Positions 12,566-23,140 are shown, counted from the stretch's first letter. The stretch: DNA of 64,000 nucleotides from Saccharum officinarum (GCA_020631735.1 CM036179.1:25473063-25537062), one strand, 5' to 3'. Notes: generated by a model not told the origin, from the letters alone. Translations and numbers: made by a program.

Positions 12566-14274
12566 TGTATAACTGAAGCATATGATTTTATAGTCATAAA
12601 GAAGCTAAATATTATTAACCATGTCATATACAAGCTCTAATAAAGATTAGTCATATATAAGCATATTTCATATAGAAGCTTTTGAAGTACCTTCTGGAGT
12701 TGGTACGGGATCCCAAGACGGCGGAGGTTCACCTTCCCCAACTCTAAATGGTGCTGGAGAGATCTACAAGTAACAAGAAACCACAAGTCACATAGTGCTG
12801 GAGCGTTATATAATACATCTAAATAGTGCTGGAGGATACACAATACATCTAGCATTGCATGCTACATTTCTGGAAACTGAAAAATAGGTGAAAACAACAT
12901 GCTAGAATTAAACACTTCCTCTGTCACGCATTGTATGCCATTACTAAACAGTTTTGTGCCTAGATCAAAAGCATGCAGAATGATAATAGTGAAGGAACAA
13001 ACATAACCATGCTAAGCAACTGGTTCTAATTGACCATATTTTTCTGTTAGTAGCATCACGGCAAAAAGTAACAAGTGAAGAAACTCGATTTCCATGTAGC
13101 TTATCTGAAATTATTACTTAAATAAAACAGCATAAAAATCACAAGAAACAACAGCTTTTTTCCAGTAAAATATTTATTCTGTAGATTAAGATCAGAGAAC
13201 ATGGCCAGGCAGATGATATCTCATGAACAATTTTCATCGACCAGACAAATTGCAAATGCTAAGTATACATACAACAATCTAGCAGCAGCTATCTTCACAA
13301 AAAGAGACCACATATCATCCTGAAGAACTCACGATAGCAATACTAACTATGGTAAACAAGATGTATATACCAATAAGGTAGTAGCCCCAAAATCTGGGTA
13401 CCCGAAACCTAGCCCAATGTGAAACCCTAGTAGCAGTTGTAGGAAAAGTAATCAAGCAACACTTCAATTAAATCAGCATAGTCCAATGTGAAAACCTGGA
13501 AGCAGTCATGTACTCGACTCTTACTAGCATCAAATTCAGTCATACAGTCACACTACAAAGCGTACTTCTAGTTGATTTTAAGATGAGCCACAAAATAGCT
13601 ATATGCTATCCTGTACTACTTCACAGTTGAAACACAATGTGTCAGACCCTAGGATCAGAAGCAATCTTGCCTCGCGACATGCCTGCAGTGCACAACAAAC
13701 TGATGGGTCAATAAGCATCGGTAGCCTTAATCTCCATCAGCAACCAATCCTTCCTTAGATCCTTCGGTAACCTTGAAAGATCATAATCCATCGAACTACC
13801 AGGAGACCATCGTGCTCAAGATCAAAGAACCCTAGAGGAGGCAGAGAGGACAAGGACGAAGGAGAGAGCAAGTGAATCACCGGCGAGAAGGACGAGGAAG
13901 GGGAAGGGCGCCGTCCTGCAGTCGCCCCGCGCCGCTCCGCAGTTGCCCCATGTCGCTCCGTGGTCGCCCCGCGCCGCGCCGCGCCGCACCGCCGTCGCCT
14001 CTACTTGGGTCGCCGTCGCCTCTGCTCGACAGCTCGAGTCGTCGCGTACCCGCATGAGCCGGAACCGATCCGGAAGGCAGGAGGTCCGGTTCCGTTCCGG
14101 GCCGTGGATAGAGGGAAAAGCGAGGTCAGTTTTGGTTCCGGGCCAATTTTGGTTCTAGGCCAGGCCGAAACGAACGCACATTCCTATTCGCATCTGGATT
14201 GAAAACGGGCTGCAGCATTCCACCCGGAACGGGCCCGGGAACGGGCCAATCCGCCAGAAACGAACGAGGCCTTA

Positions 14275-14454
14275 AGTACTTACAGAGGCAATGCCTCGCT
14301 TCCGCGCGTGCAAGCGCCTACTTGCCCATTCATCACCAGCGTATCTCGGGTTCGCCCTTCTGGGCCTTGGCTTCTTGGGCCGGCCTTCATCACTTCCTTC
14401 TTCGGTAGTAGCAGATGGTCCTCAGCCTGGCAAGCAGGTGAGTCGCTGACACAC
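14275..14454 (-). mobile_element. Gypsy 5' LTR, 5' part, abutting PEX7
   Basis: This sequence continues the LTR that is interrupted at 7646. A TG-starting terminus on the minus strand lies at about 14450-14454 (TGTCAGCG or TGTGTCAG). The exact end and the target duplication cannot be confirmed because the 3' LTR is outside the window. It ends only about 110 bp before the PEX7 start codon, so it may supply part of the PEX7 promoter or 5' UTR. Confidence 0.55.
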
Positions 14455-14565
14455 AGCCAGTATCATCCATCAAAAAAGAAATTAAAAAGGAAAATAAAAT
14501 TAAAGTCCAAGTCTTACCCGAGTCCCCCCCTTCCCGATCCGCCGGCCGATCCACCCACCGCCGCC

Positions 14566-15525
14566 ATGCCGGCGTTCAAGGCCCCGGCGCCGGGCTTCGC
14601 CGTTCGCTTCAGCCCGTTCCACGAGAACCGCCTCCTCGCCGCCACGTCCCAGCACTTCGGCCTCGTGGGCAACGGCCACCTCATCGTCCTCGACCTCGCC
14701 GCCGCCGGGCCCGGGGCCGCCCCGGCGCCGGTCTTCTCCTTCCCGACTTCTGACGCGCTCTTCGACTGCGCGTGGTCCGAGTCCCACGACTCCCTCTGCG
14801 CCGCCGCGTCCGGGGACGGCTCCGTGCGCCTCTTCGACGCCGCGCTCCCACCGGCGCAGAACCCCGTGCGCCTCCTCCGCGAGCACGCGCGGGAGGTGCA
14901 CGGCCTCGACTGGAACCCCGTCCGCCGGGACGCATTCATCTCCGCTTCCTGGGACGACACGCTCAAGCTCTGGTCCCCGGACCGCCCGGCCTCCGTCCGC
15001 ACCTTCCGGGGCCACGAGTACTGCGTCTACGCCGCCGCCTGGTCCGCGCGCCACCCGGACGTCTTCGCCTCCGCCTCCGGGGACCGGACCGCGCGCGTCT
15101 GGGACGTCCGGGACCCCGCGCCCACGCTCATCCTGCCCGCGCACGACCACGAGGTGCTCTCGCTCGACTGGGACAAGTACGACCCCTCCATCCTCGCCAC
15201 CGCCTCCGTCGACAAGTCCATCCGCGTCTGGGACGTGCGCGCGCCGCGGGCGCCCGTCGCGCAGCTCGCCGGACACGGCTACGCCGTCAAGCGGGTCCGT
15301 TTCTCGCCGCACCGTCAGGGCATGCTTATGTCCTGCTCCTACGATATGACCGTCTGCATGTGGGACTACCGCAAAGAGGATGCTCTGCTCGCCAGGTACA
15401 ACCACCACACCGAGTTCGTCGCCGGCATCGACATGAGCGTCCTCGTCGACGGCCTGCTCGCCAGCACCGGATGGGACGAGATGGTCTACATCTGGCCATT
15501 TGGGACCGATCCAAGAGCCATGTAG
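14566..15525 (+). CDS. PEX7: PEX7, peroxisomal PTS2 import receptor (WD40 protein)
   Basis: The product binds PTS2 signals on proteins such as 3-ketoacyl-CoA thiolase in the cytosol and, with PEX5, brings them to the peroxisome. The protein is 319 residues, close to the usual plant PEX7 length, and is encoded by one exon as in other plants. It opens MPAFKAPAPGFAVRFSPF. WD-type repeats form a beta propeller, with strand motifs near residues 83 (GDGSVRLFD), 128 (WDDTLKLW), 172 (GDRTARVWD), 215 (VDKSIRVWD), 259 (YDMTVCMWD) and 303 (WDEMVYIW). The start chosen is the ATG in GCCGCCATGCC, a strong plant context that matches the family N-terminus. The frame stays open a further 86 codons upstream to 14308, but that stretch is LTR and 5' leader. 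Third-position GC is very high, typical of many grass genes. Confidence 0.95.
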   Translation: MPAFKAPAPGFAVRFSPFHENRLLAATSQHFGLVGNGHLIVLDLAAAGPGAAPAPVFSFPTSDALFDCAWSESHDSLCAAASGDGSVRLFDAALPPAQNPVRLLREHAREVHGLDWNPVRRDAFISASWDDTLKLWSPDRPASVRTFRGHEYCVYAAAWSARHPDVFASASGDRTARVWDVRDPAPTLILPAHDHEVLSLDWDKYDPSILATASVDKSIRVWDVRAPRAPVAQLAGHGYAVKRVRFSPHRQGMLMSCSYDMTVCMWDYRKEDALLARYNHHTEFVAGIDMSVLVDGLLASTGWDEMVYIWPFGTDPRAM

Positions 15526-15632
15526 CACGCAGAGGCAGATGCAATAGACCAGGTGATTTGTACTATTTGTTTTCATTTGCATTGGGCGGTGGTGATACAA
15601 ATACAGACTCCTACATGTTCAGTTACTATATC

Positions 15633-15790
15633 CTCCTCAAATGAGTTGAAGAAGTTGGAATAATGTCAAAAATTGTTGCCAAATTGACATAGCTTCTTAC
15701 TGCATTTCTCATTCTCCTCAAATGAGTTGAAGAAGTTGGAATAATGTGAACAATTGTTGCCAAATTGACATAGCTTACTGTATTTCTCAT
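15633..15790. repeat. Direct tandem duplication, period 81 bp, two copies
   Basis: A segment beginning CTCCTCAAATGAGTTGAAG at 15633 is repeated at 15714 with a few differences. It lies just after the PEX7 stop codon, probably in the 3' UTR or shortly after. Confidence 0.85.
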
Positions 15791-15924
15791 TGTGTGTGTG
15801 AGGAAGTTAACCTGGCAGGAGCTCTAGACTCTCTTAATAATAGTAAGAAGGAAATGTTCACAAGCTCATCAACACCTGATGGTAACCATAGGCCACGATA
15901 AGTCGATAACTTGCCCATTTAGTC

Positions 15925-16804
15925 GTCAACAACAACAACATAGCCCTTTGTCCCAAACAAGTTGGGGTAGGCTAGAGATGAAACCCAAAAGAGACGAGAA
16001 ACAGGGAGACACATAAAGGGATATAAAGGGCACAAGATAAAAAGAGGTCACGGTTCAGGCACGTTGATTGCCAATCTCCAAGCGCTCTTGTCCATAGCTA
16101 AATCTTTAGAGATATTCCACTCCTTAAGATCTCTCTTAACGGACTCGTCCCAAGTTAGTTTAGGTCGACCTCTACCGCTCTTTACATTATCGGCCCGCTT
16201 TAGAACTCCACTACGCATCGGCGTCTCAGGAGGCCTCCGTTGGACATATCCAAACCATCTCAACCGATGTTGAATCAATTTCTCCTCAATTGGTGCCACC
16301 CCAACCCTATCCCGAATATCGTCGTTTCGGACTCTATCCCTCCTTGTGTGCCCACAACACCAACGCAACATACGCATCTCTGCTACACTCAATTGCTGGA
16401 CATGTCGCCTTTTTGTAGGCCAACACTCAGCACCGTATAACATCGTCGGACGAATCGCCGTCCTATAGAACTTACCTTTCAGTTTCTGAGGCACCCTTTT
16501 GTCACAGAGAACGCCAGAAGCTTGACGCCATTTCAACCAGCCGGCTGAAATTCTATGCCTAACATCTTCATCAATGTCTCCATCCTTTTGTAGCATCGAC
16601 CCTAAATACTGAAAAGTATCCTTCTTGGCCACCACTTGCCCATCGAGGCTAACGTCTCCCTCCTCGTGCCTAGTCGCGCTGAAATCGCACCTCATGTACT
16701 CGGTCTTAGTCCTACTAAGTCTGAACCATTTCGACTCTAATGTGTGCCTCCATAGTTCTAACTTCCTATTAACCACCGCCCTACTGTCGTCAACTAGCAC
16801 CACA
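15925..16804 (-). mobile_element. 5'-truncated RTE-like LINE, reverse transcriptase C-terminal part
   Basis: The minus strand encodes about 250 residues of the end of a plant LINE reverse transcriptase: VLVDDSRAVVNRKLELW, then FQYLGSMLQKDGDIDEDV..., RPTMLYGAECWPTKRRH, MRMLRWCCGHTRRDR and GRPKLTWDESVKRDLKEW (quoted in pieces). The 3' end carries a short (TTG)n tail at about 15925-15942, as in plant RTE-like LINEs. Perfect 17-bp target duplications AACTTGCCCATTTAGTC flank it (15908-15924 and 16805-16821). The frame is nearly intact, which suggests a fairly young, dead-on-arrival copy. Its apparent ATG comes from the target duplication, not from the element. Confidence 0.92.
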
Positions 16805-17232
16805 AACTTGCCCATTTAGTCCAATTACATAATAATCAGTTCCAATTTACAAATGCAGAGAACCTACCAATAACAAGAGGGTTTCTAGCTAATCTTGTAA
16901 AAGCTGGTGGAATGCTTCCATTGCCATAGGCCATACACCTCTTTTGAAGGATGCCACCTGTTAAGATTTTGTTACAAAACAACAGCAGAGCAAAAAGATT
17001 GCATTTCTCTTCACTGTTGGTCATCCACATATTTTTCCCTTGAACTATTATGAGTTCCAGTGATTTGGATACCCTAGAGGTTTGTTCACCATTGACAACT
17101 GTTCCCATGAATCGAGGTCCGGTGTGTTTTGGTGTAGTTGGACATTCTGTAATGGGATCCATAGATGAATGAAGTCACCTTACCTGTCTACTATGTTGAT
17201 CTCGGTTTTGTGCCCAGTGGTATCATCATGTA

Positions 17233-17313
17233 CTCCCTCCATTCCAAACTGTGAAACGATTTGGCTTTTCTAAATTGTCTTATAATTTGGACTATAATTT
17301 GGAACAGAGGGAG
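17233..17313. mobile_element. Short Stowaway-type MITE
   Basis: The ends read CTCCCTCCATTCC and GGAACAGAGGGAG, flanked by TA on both sides (17231-17232, 17314-17315). At 81 bp it is shorter than usual and probably internally deleted. Confidence 0.8.
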
Positions 17314-17315
17314 TA

Positions 17316-17760
17316 CTACTTTATAAATCGTCTTCCTTCTGCGTCGACCAAGCAGTAGATCTATGGCGCTATGACATCAGGGGTTTACCTGATGAGTCAT
17401 CTGTTCTCCCAGAAAATTATCTTTGGTACCATGGCGTAGCATAATTTATGTGGGCACATTAAAAATATCTCATTTATTTTGCCACTGGAGCAGCCACACG
17501 CAAGTCATTCTTGCTTAAAGATTTGACCAAAGAATTGTAGTGTAACTAGTTAGTGTGCTGCTGTTATAATTATGGGTGAACATAAGAGCATTCATGTTGT
17601 TAAGGAAGCATTCTCTGTGGTACCAACTCGTTACAAGTTTGAGCTTGTAGTGGTTTAACCCAAATATAGATAGCTGAAGTTGCCATGAATTCCTGTCCAT
17701 GACATGTTGAATACATTATGGAAAGAGGGCTAGTAAACTTTGAAAGGCATGAGAAATGTT
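17316..17760. other. Intergenic, no gene recognised
   Basis: This stretch is AT-rich with stops in all frames. I see no motif, repeat or RNA gene that I can support. The open minus-strand frame just before it (16836-17162) matches nothing I recognise. Confidence 0.5.
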
Positions 17761-17769
17761 GTTCTAGGC

Positions 17770-18650
17770 CTTAGCCTCCGAACACCAGGTTGTCGCTCTA
17801 ACTACCGAAAGCGCAATGTCGCCGAAAGCGAAGGACACAAAGATATATGTCGCCGAAAGCGAAGGACACAAAGATAGGACGAAAAGGAATGCTTGTATTG
17901 ATCTCGGAACCAAGGTTCCATCCCCCTTGCAATGCTCTATATTTACACACGACTGTATCTTTTTACAAGGATCATAATGCCCTCCTAACTACTACGATAT
18001 TCGAGCATATTCCTCTTCTCCGGGGGCGCCTTTGGTCCAGCCCGCATACGGCCTCCCTTGGACAGCGCCTCCCCTCCATAACAGGTGGGGTCCCCTTCCG
18101 TTCGGGCCCCATGGAAGGCACCCGTCGGTCCCTCCTGGCAGGGCGGTGGGCTACGTAGCGGCGAAACACCTACAAGCAATCGCACCACTCCAAAATGATT
18201 AGCTATTGGCTTGCCGAAAGGCTCCTCATGATTTCGTACTTTGCTGACGGTCTCTCTCTGATGAAAGCTGCAGATGCCTTTCGCCCTCGGTTTCGTCATC
18301 GCGGCGCCTGGTCCCGGCGGGCGAAACCGCTGGTGGATGGCTTCTATGTTTTCACCCCCTTGACCCCAGGGCGAAAACTACCAAAACCTTTTTCGCCGAC
18401 CGTTTCATCAATGGACGATTTGGCCCATGAGGACGAAACGTTGGTCGGAAACCTTGGCGCTTTACCGGCACAAGCTCGGCGAAGCTGTCGCTTCCTTTCA
18501 CCACCTATTTCGTCGATACACCTTTCGCCCCTGGAGGGCGAAACGTTGGTCGATTGATAGAAGAGGGAGGGGGCCCAGACCTTATGGCCTCCCCCAACAA
18601 GAAACGACCGAGGGATACTACTGCCGTCTAGGGAAAACTGGAGAAGTGCT
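17770..18650. repeat. GC-richer repetitive-looking block with a 31-bp tandem pair
   Basis: A 31-bp unit starting ATGTCGCCGAAAGCG is present twice (17816-17846 and 17847-17877). Further along, the motif CGAAACGTTGGTCG occurs twice (about 18435 and 18538) and GGCGAAAC/TTCGCC motifs recur on both strands. The base composition differs from the flanks. This looks like transposon or LTR sequence, but I find no termini or protein motifs, so I do not name a family. Confidence 0.5.
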
Positions 18651-19425
18651 TTGGGGGAAAGATATCGGCGACAGATGAAGACCTTTTGGTGAGACTGAGA
18701 GAGATGACATGGCACCAAACAGTTTCCACCCAACGATATAGAAACCTTGCAGTCATACTTAAGCTTCTAAATAACTTAAGAAGTAAATCCAATCTCAGGG
18801 AAGTAAGGTTGTGCTTGAAATGCCAGAGCTCTCTATATCTGTTGGAATCATGTTTCCTGTGAAATTCCGTAGAGATTAGTATTGTTGAATTCTTGTGTTT
18901 CTCAATTCTAAACCAAAACTGATCACCTATTGAATTGAACATACCATGGGGACAGCAAGTCCACAGCTGCAGTGTTTCTACACCTGACAGAGAATTGGCT
19001 TTTGTCAAAAATGGCATATGAATGTTTCATGGTCCAAACATAAGAACTATGTGCCGTGTATTGTATTAGCACTTTTGGACGAAGTAAAATGTGTTGAGCA
19101 TTAGCGGCATTTCTGGGCATGAATCATAAAGGAGATCAGGCCTCTTTTGAATTTTTTTTATTTAGTTCTGCATTGACAGTTTGGCTCGCACTGGAATGCT
19201 ATTCTTGTGCTGGTATCCGTCAATGCGTGCATCGGTGCATGCAAAATAGTAGGCGGGATGCTCGCAGGCATTGCTTTTGAAGGGTCACCTTTTCTGCGCC
19301 AGCCAGGTGAATTTTGGATGAACCTGGGAGTGTTCCTTTTGCTCTGCTGCTGCCTCGGCGGCGGCGGCAGCCAAGATGAAACAGCATCAGATCAGGCCGA
19401 CAGCGTCAGCCGGTTTTATTCAGCC
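18651..19425. other. Intergenic, no gene recognised
   Basis: Two overlapping minus-strand open frames (18628-19017 and 18923-19120) have no recognisable motifs and unremarkable composition. I do not call them genes. Confidence 0.4.
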
Positions 19426-19428
19426 AAA

Positions 19429-19713
19429 GGCCTTGTTTAGTTCTAGATTTGGGTGCCAAAATTACACTATGCAAAAAGGAGATTCACATCACATCAAAAT
19501 GTCGGCAAATGCATGGAGTACTAAATGTAGATGAAATCAAAAACTAATAGCACAGTTTTGTTGTACTTTGCGAGACAGAACATTTTGAGTCTAATTAATC
19601 ATTTTTTAGACAATTTTTTGCACTAAAAAACAAAACGCGCTACAGTGTTCCTGCGGAACACTGTAGCGCGTAGATCCAACTCGGTGCTGCCGACTTCGGA
19701 ACTGAACACGGCC
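19429..19713. mobile_element. MITE family A, copy 1 (TSD AAA)
   Basis: The ends are GGCCTTGTTTAGTTC and its near inverse (GAACTGAACACGGCC), flanked by AAA. It shares a core with five other copies in this window (GACGAATCTTTTGAGCC-like, TAGTT..TCCATG). It also holds a perfect 16-bp hairpin not present in its relatives. Confidence 0.85.
19636..19670. repeat. Perfect 16-bp inverted repeat with 3-nt loop
   Basis: CGCGCTACAGTGTTCC is followed by TGC and then its exact reverse complement. It sits within MITE copy 1 where relatives have only one GCTACAGTGT-like arm. Confidence 0.95.
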
Positions 19714-20238
19714 AAAGATGAAACAGCATCAGATACGGCCGGAATACTGGTACAGTACCTTCGGCGGCGCAACAGAGGAACATTTTTTTTTTCAGAAGCA
19801 ACGAAGGATTGTCGCATTCCCTTTTCGTCCAAAAAAGAATGCAATATTGTTGCATGCTCTGGTTTCGTCTAAAAAAACGATTGTAGGTATCAATCTGGAC
19901 ATATGCGAAGGTATTTCGCTATTTGCATGCGGCGCTTATCTGTGAATATGTACAAGCACTTCTCGTTCCTGCACTCCTGCTCCAGTGCTACATCTGCACG
20001 TACCGACGAGGCGACGACTTTGTGTTGAGATGGACGCCGTCTGGCTGCACATGCACAATGCGCTATTTTTGCAAGAGCGCCCAGAGAGTTCATCAGTTAC
20101 ATGGGCTCATCTTGTCCTGTCGGCTCAGCGAGGCCCAATACTCCAAACTGTAATGTACATGTCTACGGGCCTGGGCGCCTGGCGGAAGAGGACTCTAGTA
20201 AAATCAGTTCATCAGTACTTTCTTATTATCATCTCACT

Positions 20239-20514
20239 TAGGGATGAAAACGGATCGGATACGGACGGATATCACTGATATCATATTTGTTTTCATATTC
20301 ATGTTCGGATTCGGATTCGAATACGAATAGTATAAAAAATGCCGGATAGGATACGATTGGATATCGACATCATAAATACGTGATTTAAATATTCGGATAC
20401 GGATACGGTATCGGATGTTAAATATTCGGACTCGGATACGGACGGATTAAAACTCCTCTAAACGGATTCGGTCTCGAATACGGTCGGAAAATATCCGTAC
20501 CATTTTCATCCCTG
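20239..20514. mobile_element. hAT-type MITE with 8-bp target duplication
   Basis: The left end reads TAGGGATGAAAACGG and the right end CCATTTTCATCCCTG, an inverted pair. The flanks are the 8-bp repeat ATCTCACT (20231-20238 and 20515-20522), typical of hAT insertion. The inside is filled with CGGATACGGATA-like motifs (GGATACG, GGATATC), a subterminal repeat pattern that may be transposase binding sites. It has no coding capacity. Confidence 0.9.
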
Positions 20515-20728
20515 ATCTCACTCATGATAATGAGATCTCGAACTGATTATTATATGTATAAGGTTCGTTCCTGCCTTTTCTGGGTACTCACACTGCTCAT
20601 GTGAAGGACCTCATTTGTACCTAGCGTTTACATGTACAACGTACTTCTTTTTTTACCGCCTTACACTATCACCTACATATCACGCGAGTTCCTCGTAACA
20701 AAGAAACCGGAACAGATATTAAAAAGCA

Positions 20729-21676
20729 CAGTAATGCTATGATTAGAACGTCCGAACGCCGGGAGTCTCTCGGAACGCTACATGGTCTCATCGTGTGCAC
20801 CTAATGTGTCCACCGCAGGTGAAAATATCTTATACCTCCCCCTCAAGTGGCTACTCAGACTTATCTTCTTTCCTTCCATCTCGTCTCTCTCCTCCATGTC
20901 TCTGTAAAATCACATAGCGCCATCGCTGCTTTCTTCCTCCATCCAAGCCGACTACGCCACCTTCTCCCTCAGTTCGCGCAGCACCTCCCCGCCCTATTCC
21001 CCAACCCCAGCGCTGAGCCACCAACGGTAAGCCCCGCCGCGCCTCAGGTCGTCCCTTGCCGAGACAAGGGCACCCACGAGCGCGACCGGTGCTGGTGGTT
21101 CTCGCGCGCCGCTGCTCAACGCCGGCTCCACCCCGACCACCAGAATTGACTGGCCCGTCCTCTCCCTCCCCTAGGTTGCAAATGTAGGTTTCAATTGTTT
21201 TGGATGTTTAAGTGGTATGTTGCAAATGTTTCATATGAATGTTGCAAAAGTAGATCGAGATGTTGCACATGTTGCAAGTGTTTCTGAAGTATGAGGCATG
21301 TTGCAAGCCTTTATTGAAAATGTTTCATCTGTTTTCAGTCTTATGTTGCAGCAACTGTTTTTTATGTTGGAAGCTACAAATGTTTTATCTGGATGTTGCA
21401 AGTGTATGTTCTAAATGTTTCTTTTGTTTCAGACGTATATTACATTTTACTGTTTCATGTTGTAAGTGTTTGATATTGTTCGGAGAGTCACGGGGTGCGG
21501 TGAGTGATGGGCGCACGGACAGGGGGCGGGGTGTGCGTGCGGGGCGACGAACGGGGATTGGTTGCGCAGGTGACGAACCGGGGGCAGGCTGCTCGAAAGC
21601 CCCGTTGCTTCTTACGCAAGCGGCAGGCGTCCGATGCTAGCGTCCTGGAACGGATGTTCGGACGCTACCAAGTCCA
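20729..21676. mobile_element. Mutator-like non-autonomous element, copy 1
   Basis: The left end CAGTAATGCTATGATTAGAA leads into CGTCCGAACGC, and the right end has GTTCGGACGCTACC, an inverted subterminal motif. The same terminal layout is seen in the element at 25275-26495, which has a clear 9-bp duplication. Here the flanking 9-mers (TAAAAAGCA and TAAAAGGTA) match only in part. The inside has a C-rich block with a small ORF and then GTTGCAA/TGTTTCA tracts. No transposase is present. Confidence 0.6.
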
Positions 21677-21689
21677 TAAAAGGTATATA

Positions 21690-22240
21690 TTTTTTCTTGA
21701 TTTAGAATCAGATAAAGATAGTGTCATATGTGTCAAATATGGTAACATATATTAAATGTCTAGATTCATATATAAAAAATAATTATCCAAATGTTTGAAG
21801 TATGAACCCAAATCGGACGAGCGGATAACGGGAAGTAGCTATCCTGATTTACGTCTACTGCTCTACTTGTCAGCTGCAAGAAGACGGAGATTGGCATTGC
21901 AAGAAGACGGAGAAAAGATGTCGCAGTATTAACTGCCTGTATGGAAACTGAACCTATGAAGCTTGTACTTCCTTTTCTAAAAAAATGAAGCTTGTACTCC
22001 TACTACATAGTGCCGCTTTCGCTCCCTTTTGCATGCTTTTGCCCTCGAAAGTCGAAAGCGCATTGTGATGGCTGCAGAAAATGCAAAGGTTGTGTGGCAT
22101 GGCCCAATCAAGCGTACCAGGACTCCAGGAGTGGCCATGGCTGGATCTGATCCCCATGTATGGTGCCCACATGCGCTGTGTTTTGATCGGTACGTTGCGC
22201 TTTCATTAATCAGGACGGAATGCAGCAGATGTAGGCCAGC
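21690..22240. other. Intergenic, no gene recognised
   Basis: No supported gene or repeat end is visible here. The overlapping short open frames on both strands around 22.0-22.3 kb carry no known motifs. Confidence 0.4.
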
Positions 22241-22246
22241 TTCTCT

Positions 22247-22490
22247 GGCCTTGTTCACTTCCCCTTCCCAACCCAAAATATTTCCTCTTACATCCATCAC
22301 ATCAAATCTTTCGACGCATGCATGAAGCATTAAATGTAGGTAAAAAAGATAACTAATTGCATAGTTTGTCTGTAAATGTCGGGACGAATCTTTTGAGCCT
22401 AGTTAGTCCATGATTGGACAAATTTTGCCAAATAACAACGAAAGATGCTACAATAACTTTTCACCTACTTTTCGCGAAGTGAACACACCC
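22247..22490. mobile_element. MITE family A, copy 2 (TSD TCT)
   Basis: The ends are GGCCTTGTTCACTTC and GAAGTGAACACACCC, flanked by TCT (22244-22246, 22491-22493). The core matches the other family A copies. Confidence 0.88.
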
Positions 22491-22789
22491 TCTGTGTATA
22501 AAGGCCTGTACAACAGCCATCACTTTGTTTTCTGAGGAGTCCTTGAACCAATCCATCAAAACCAGAAAGGAAATTCGGTCATCACAACTCACCACATGCC
22601 CTCTGCTGTCCATTCCTTTCTGCATCTTTCATGGACACCGCTTACTAGTAATCTGTAGAGATTTATTATTTGTTGCTATATGTTGTACGGCAGGATCAGT
22701 GTTGTATGCCTTCCATCGCACTATATAGAATTTTTGCTAACAACTGATGAGAGAGAGAGAGGGGATGATTATTTGAGTGTTTAGATCTA

Positions 22790-23140
22790 AGGGGCTAGTT
22801 AGCTGCTAGAATTAGTTCTAGTTGATCTAAACAGCCCAACCAATAGCTCGAAATGGATTATTTAGCTAATAAAAAGTTATTAGCTAGCTTTTTCTAGGTA
22901 GCAGCTAACATTTAGCTTTGCACTATGTTCAAACAGGTCTTATACGTAAAAATGCTAATGAGCTAACACTATGTTTGGATCCATTAGCTCCTAATGGTTA
23001 GCTAGCTAGCTGATAGCTAATATTAGCTAGCTAACTATTATCCGCTATTAGCTGGTTTGATTCTACTAATGAGATAATTTGTTAGCTAGTATTCATCTAA
23101 CAATTAGTTAACTATAATAATTTAAATATGTTTGAACCCG
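22790..23140. repeat. AGCTA-rich MITE-like segments
   Basis: This stretch is dense in TTAGCTAGCTAA-type palindromic words, in two blocks (about 22790-22940 and 22970-23135). Such sequence is typical of Tourist-like MITEs in grasses, but I could not find clear ends and duplications. Confidence 0.5.

Larger units (their letters stand above)
7647..14271 (-). mobile_element. PIF/Harbinger (Pong-like) DNA transposon, 6.6 kb, with TIRs and TTA target duplication
   Basis: The terminal inverted repeats begin GGCCTCGTTCGTTT at both ends (left 7647, right ending 14271), with a one-base difference after that. The flanking trinucleotide TTA is duplicated (7644-7646 and 14272-14274), the hallmark of PIF/Harbinger insertion. 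Inside, on the minus strand, are the two expected genes: a DDE transposase related to HARBI1 (about 11590-12565) and a Myb/SANT-like protein (10027-11535). Both flanks are halves of one gypsy LTR, so the insertion is younger than that retroelement. The transposase is broken, so the copy is probably not autonomous now. Confidence 0.92.

Noticed and set aside
14308..14565. An earlier in-frame start for PEX7
   Set aside because: The upstream codons fall in LTR and leader sequence, have no family similarity, and the ATG at 14566 has the better context.
14500..15600. A 366-codon antisense open frame over PEX7
   Set aside because: It is a by-product of very high third-position GC in PEX7. Its translation is low-complexity (Gly, Val, Arg, Asp) and has no known domain.
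14772..15644. A 290-codon plus-strand open frame overlapping PEX7 in another frame
   Set aside because: It is arginine- and proline-rich shadow coding from the same GC bias.
16836..17162. A 108-codon minus-strand open frame
   Set aside because: I recognise no motif, and there is no clear splice or promoter context.
18628..19120. Two overlapping minus-strand open frames
   Set aside because: There is no recognisable domain and no codon bias I can judge; they may be chance.
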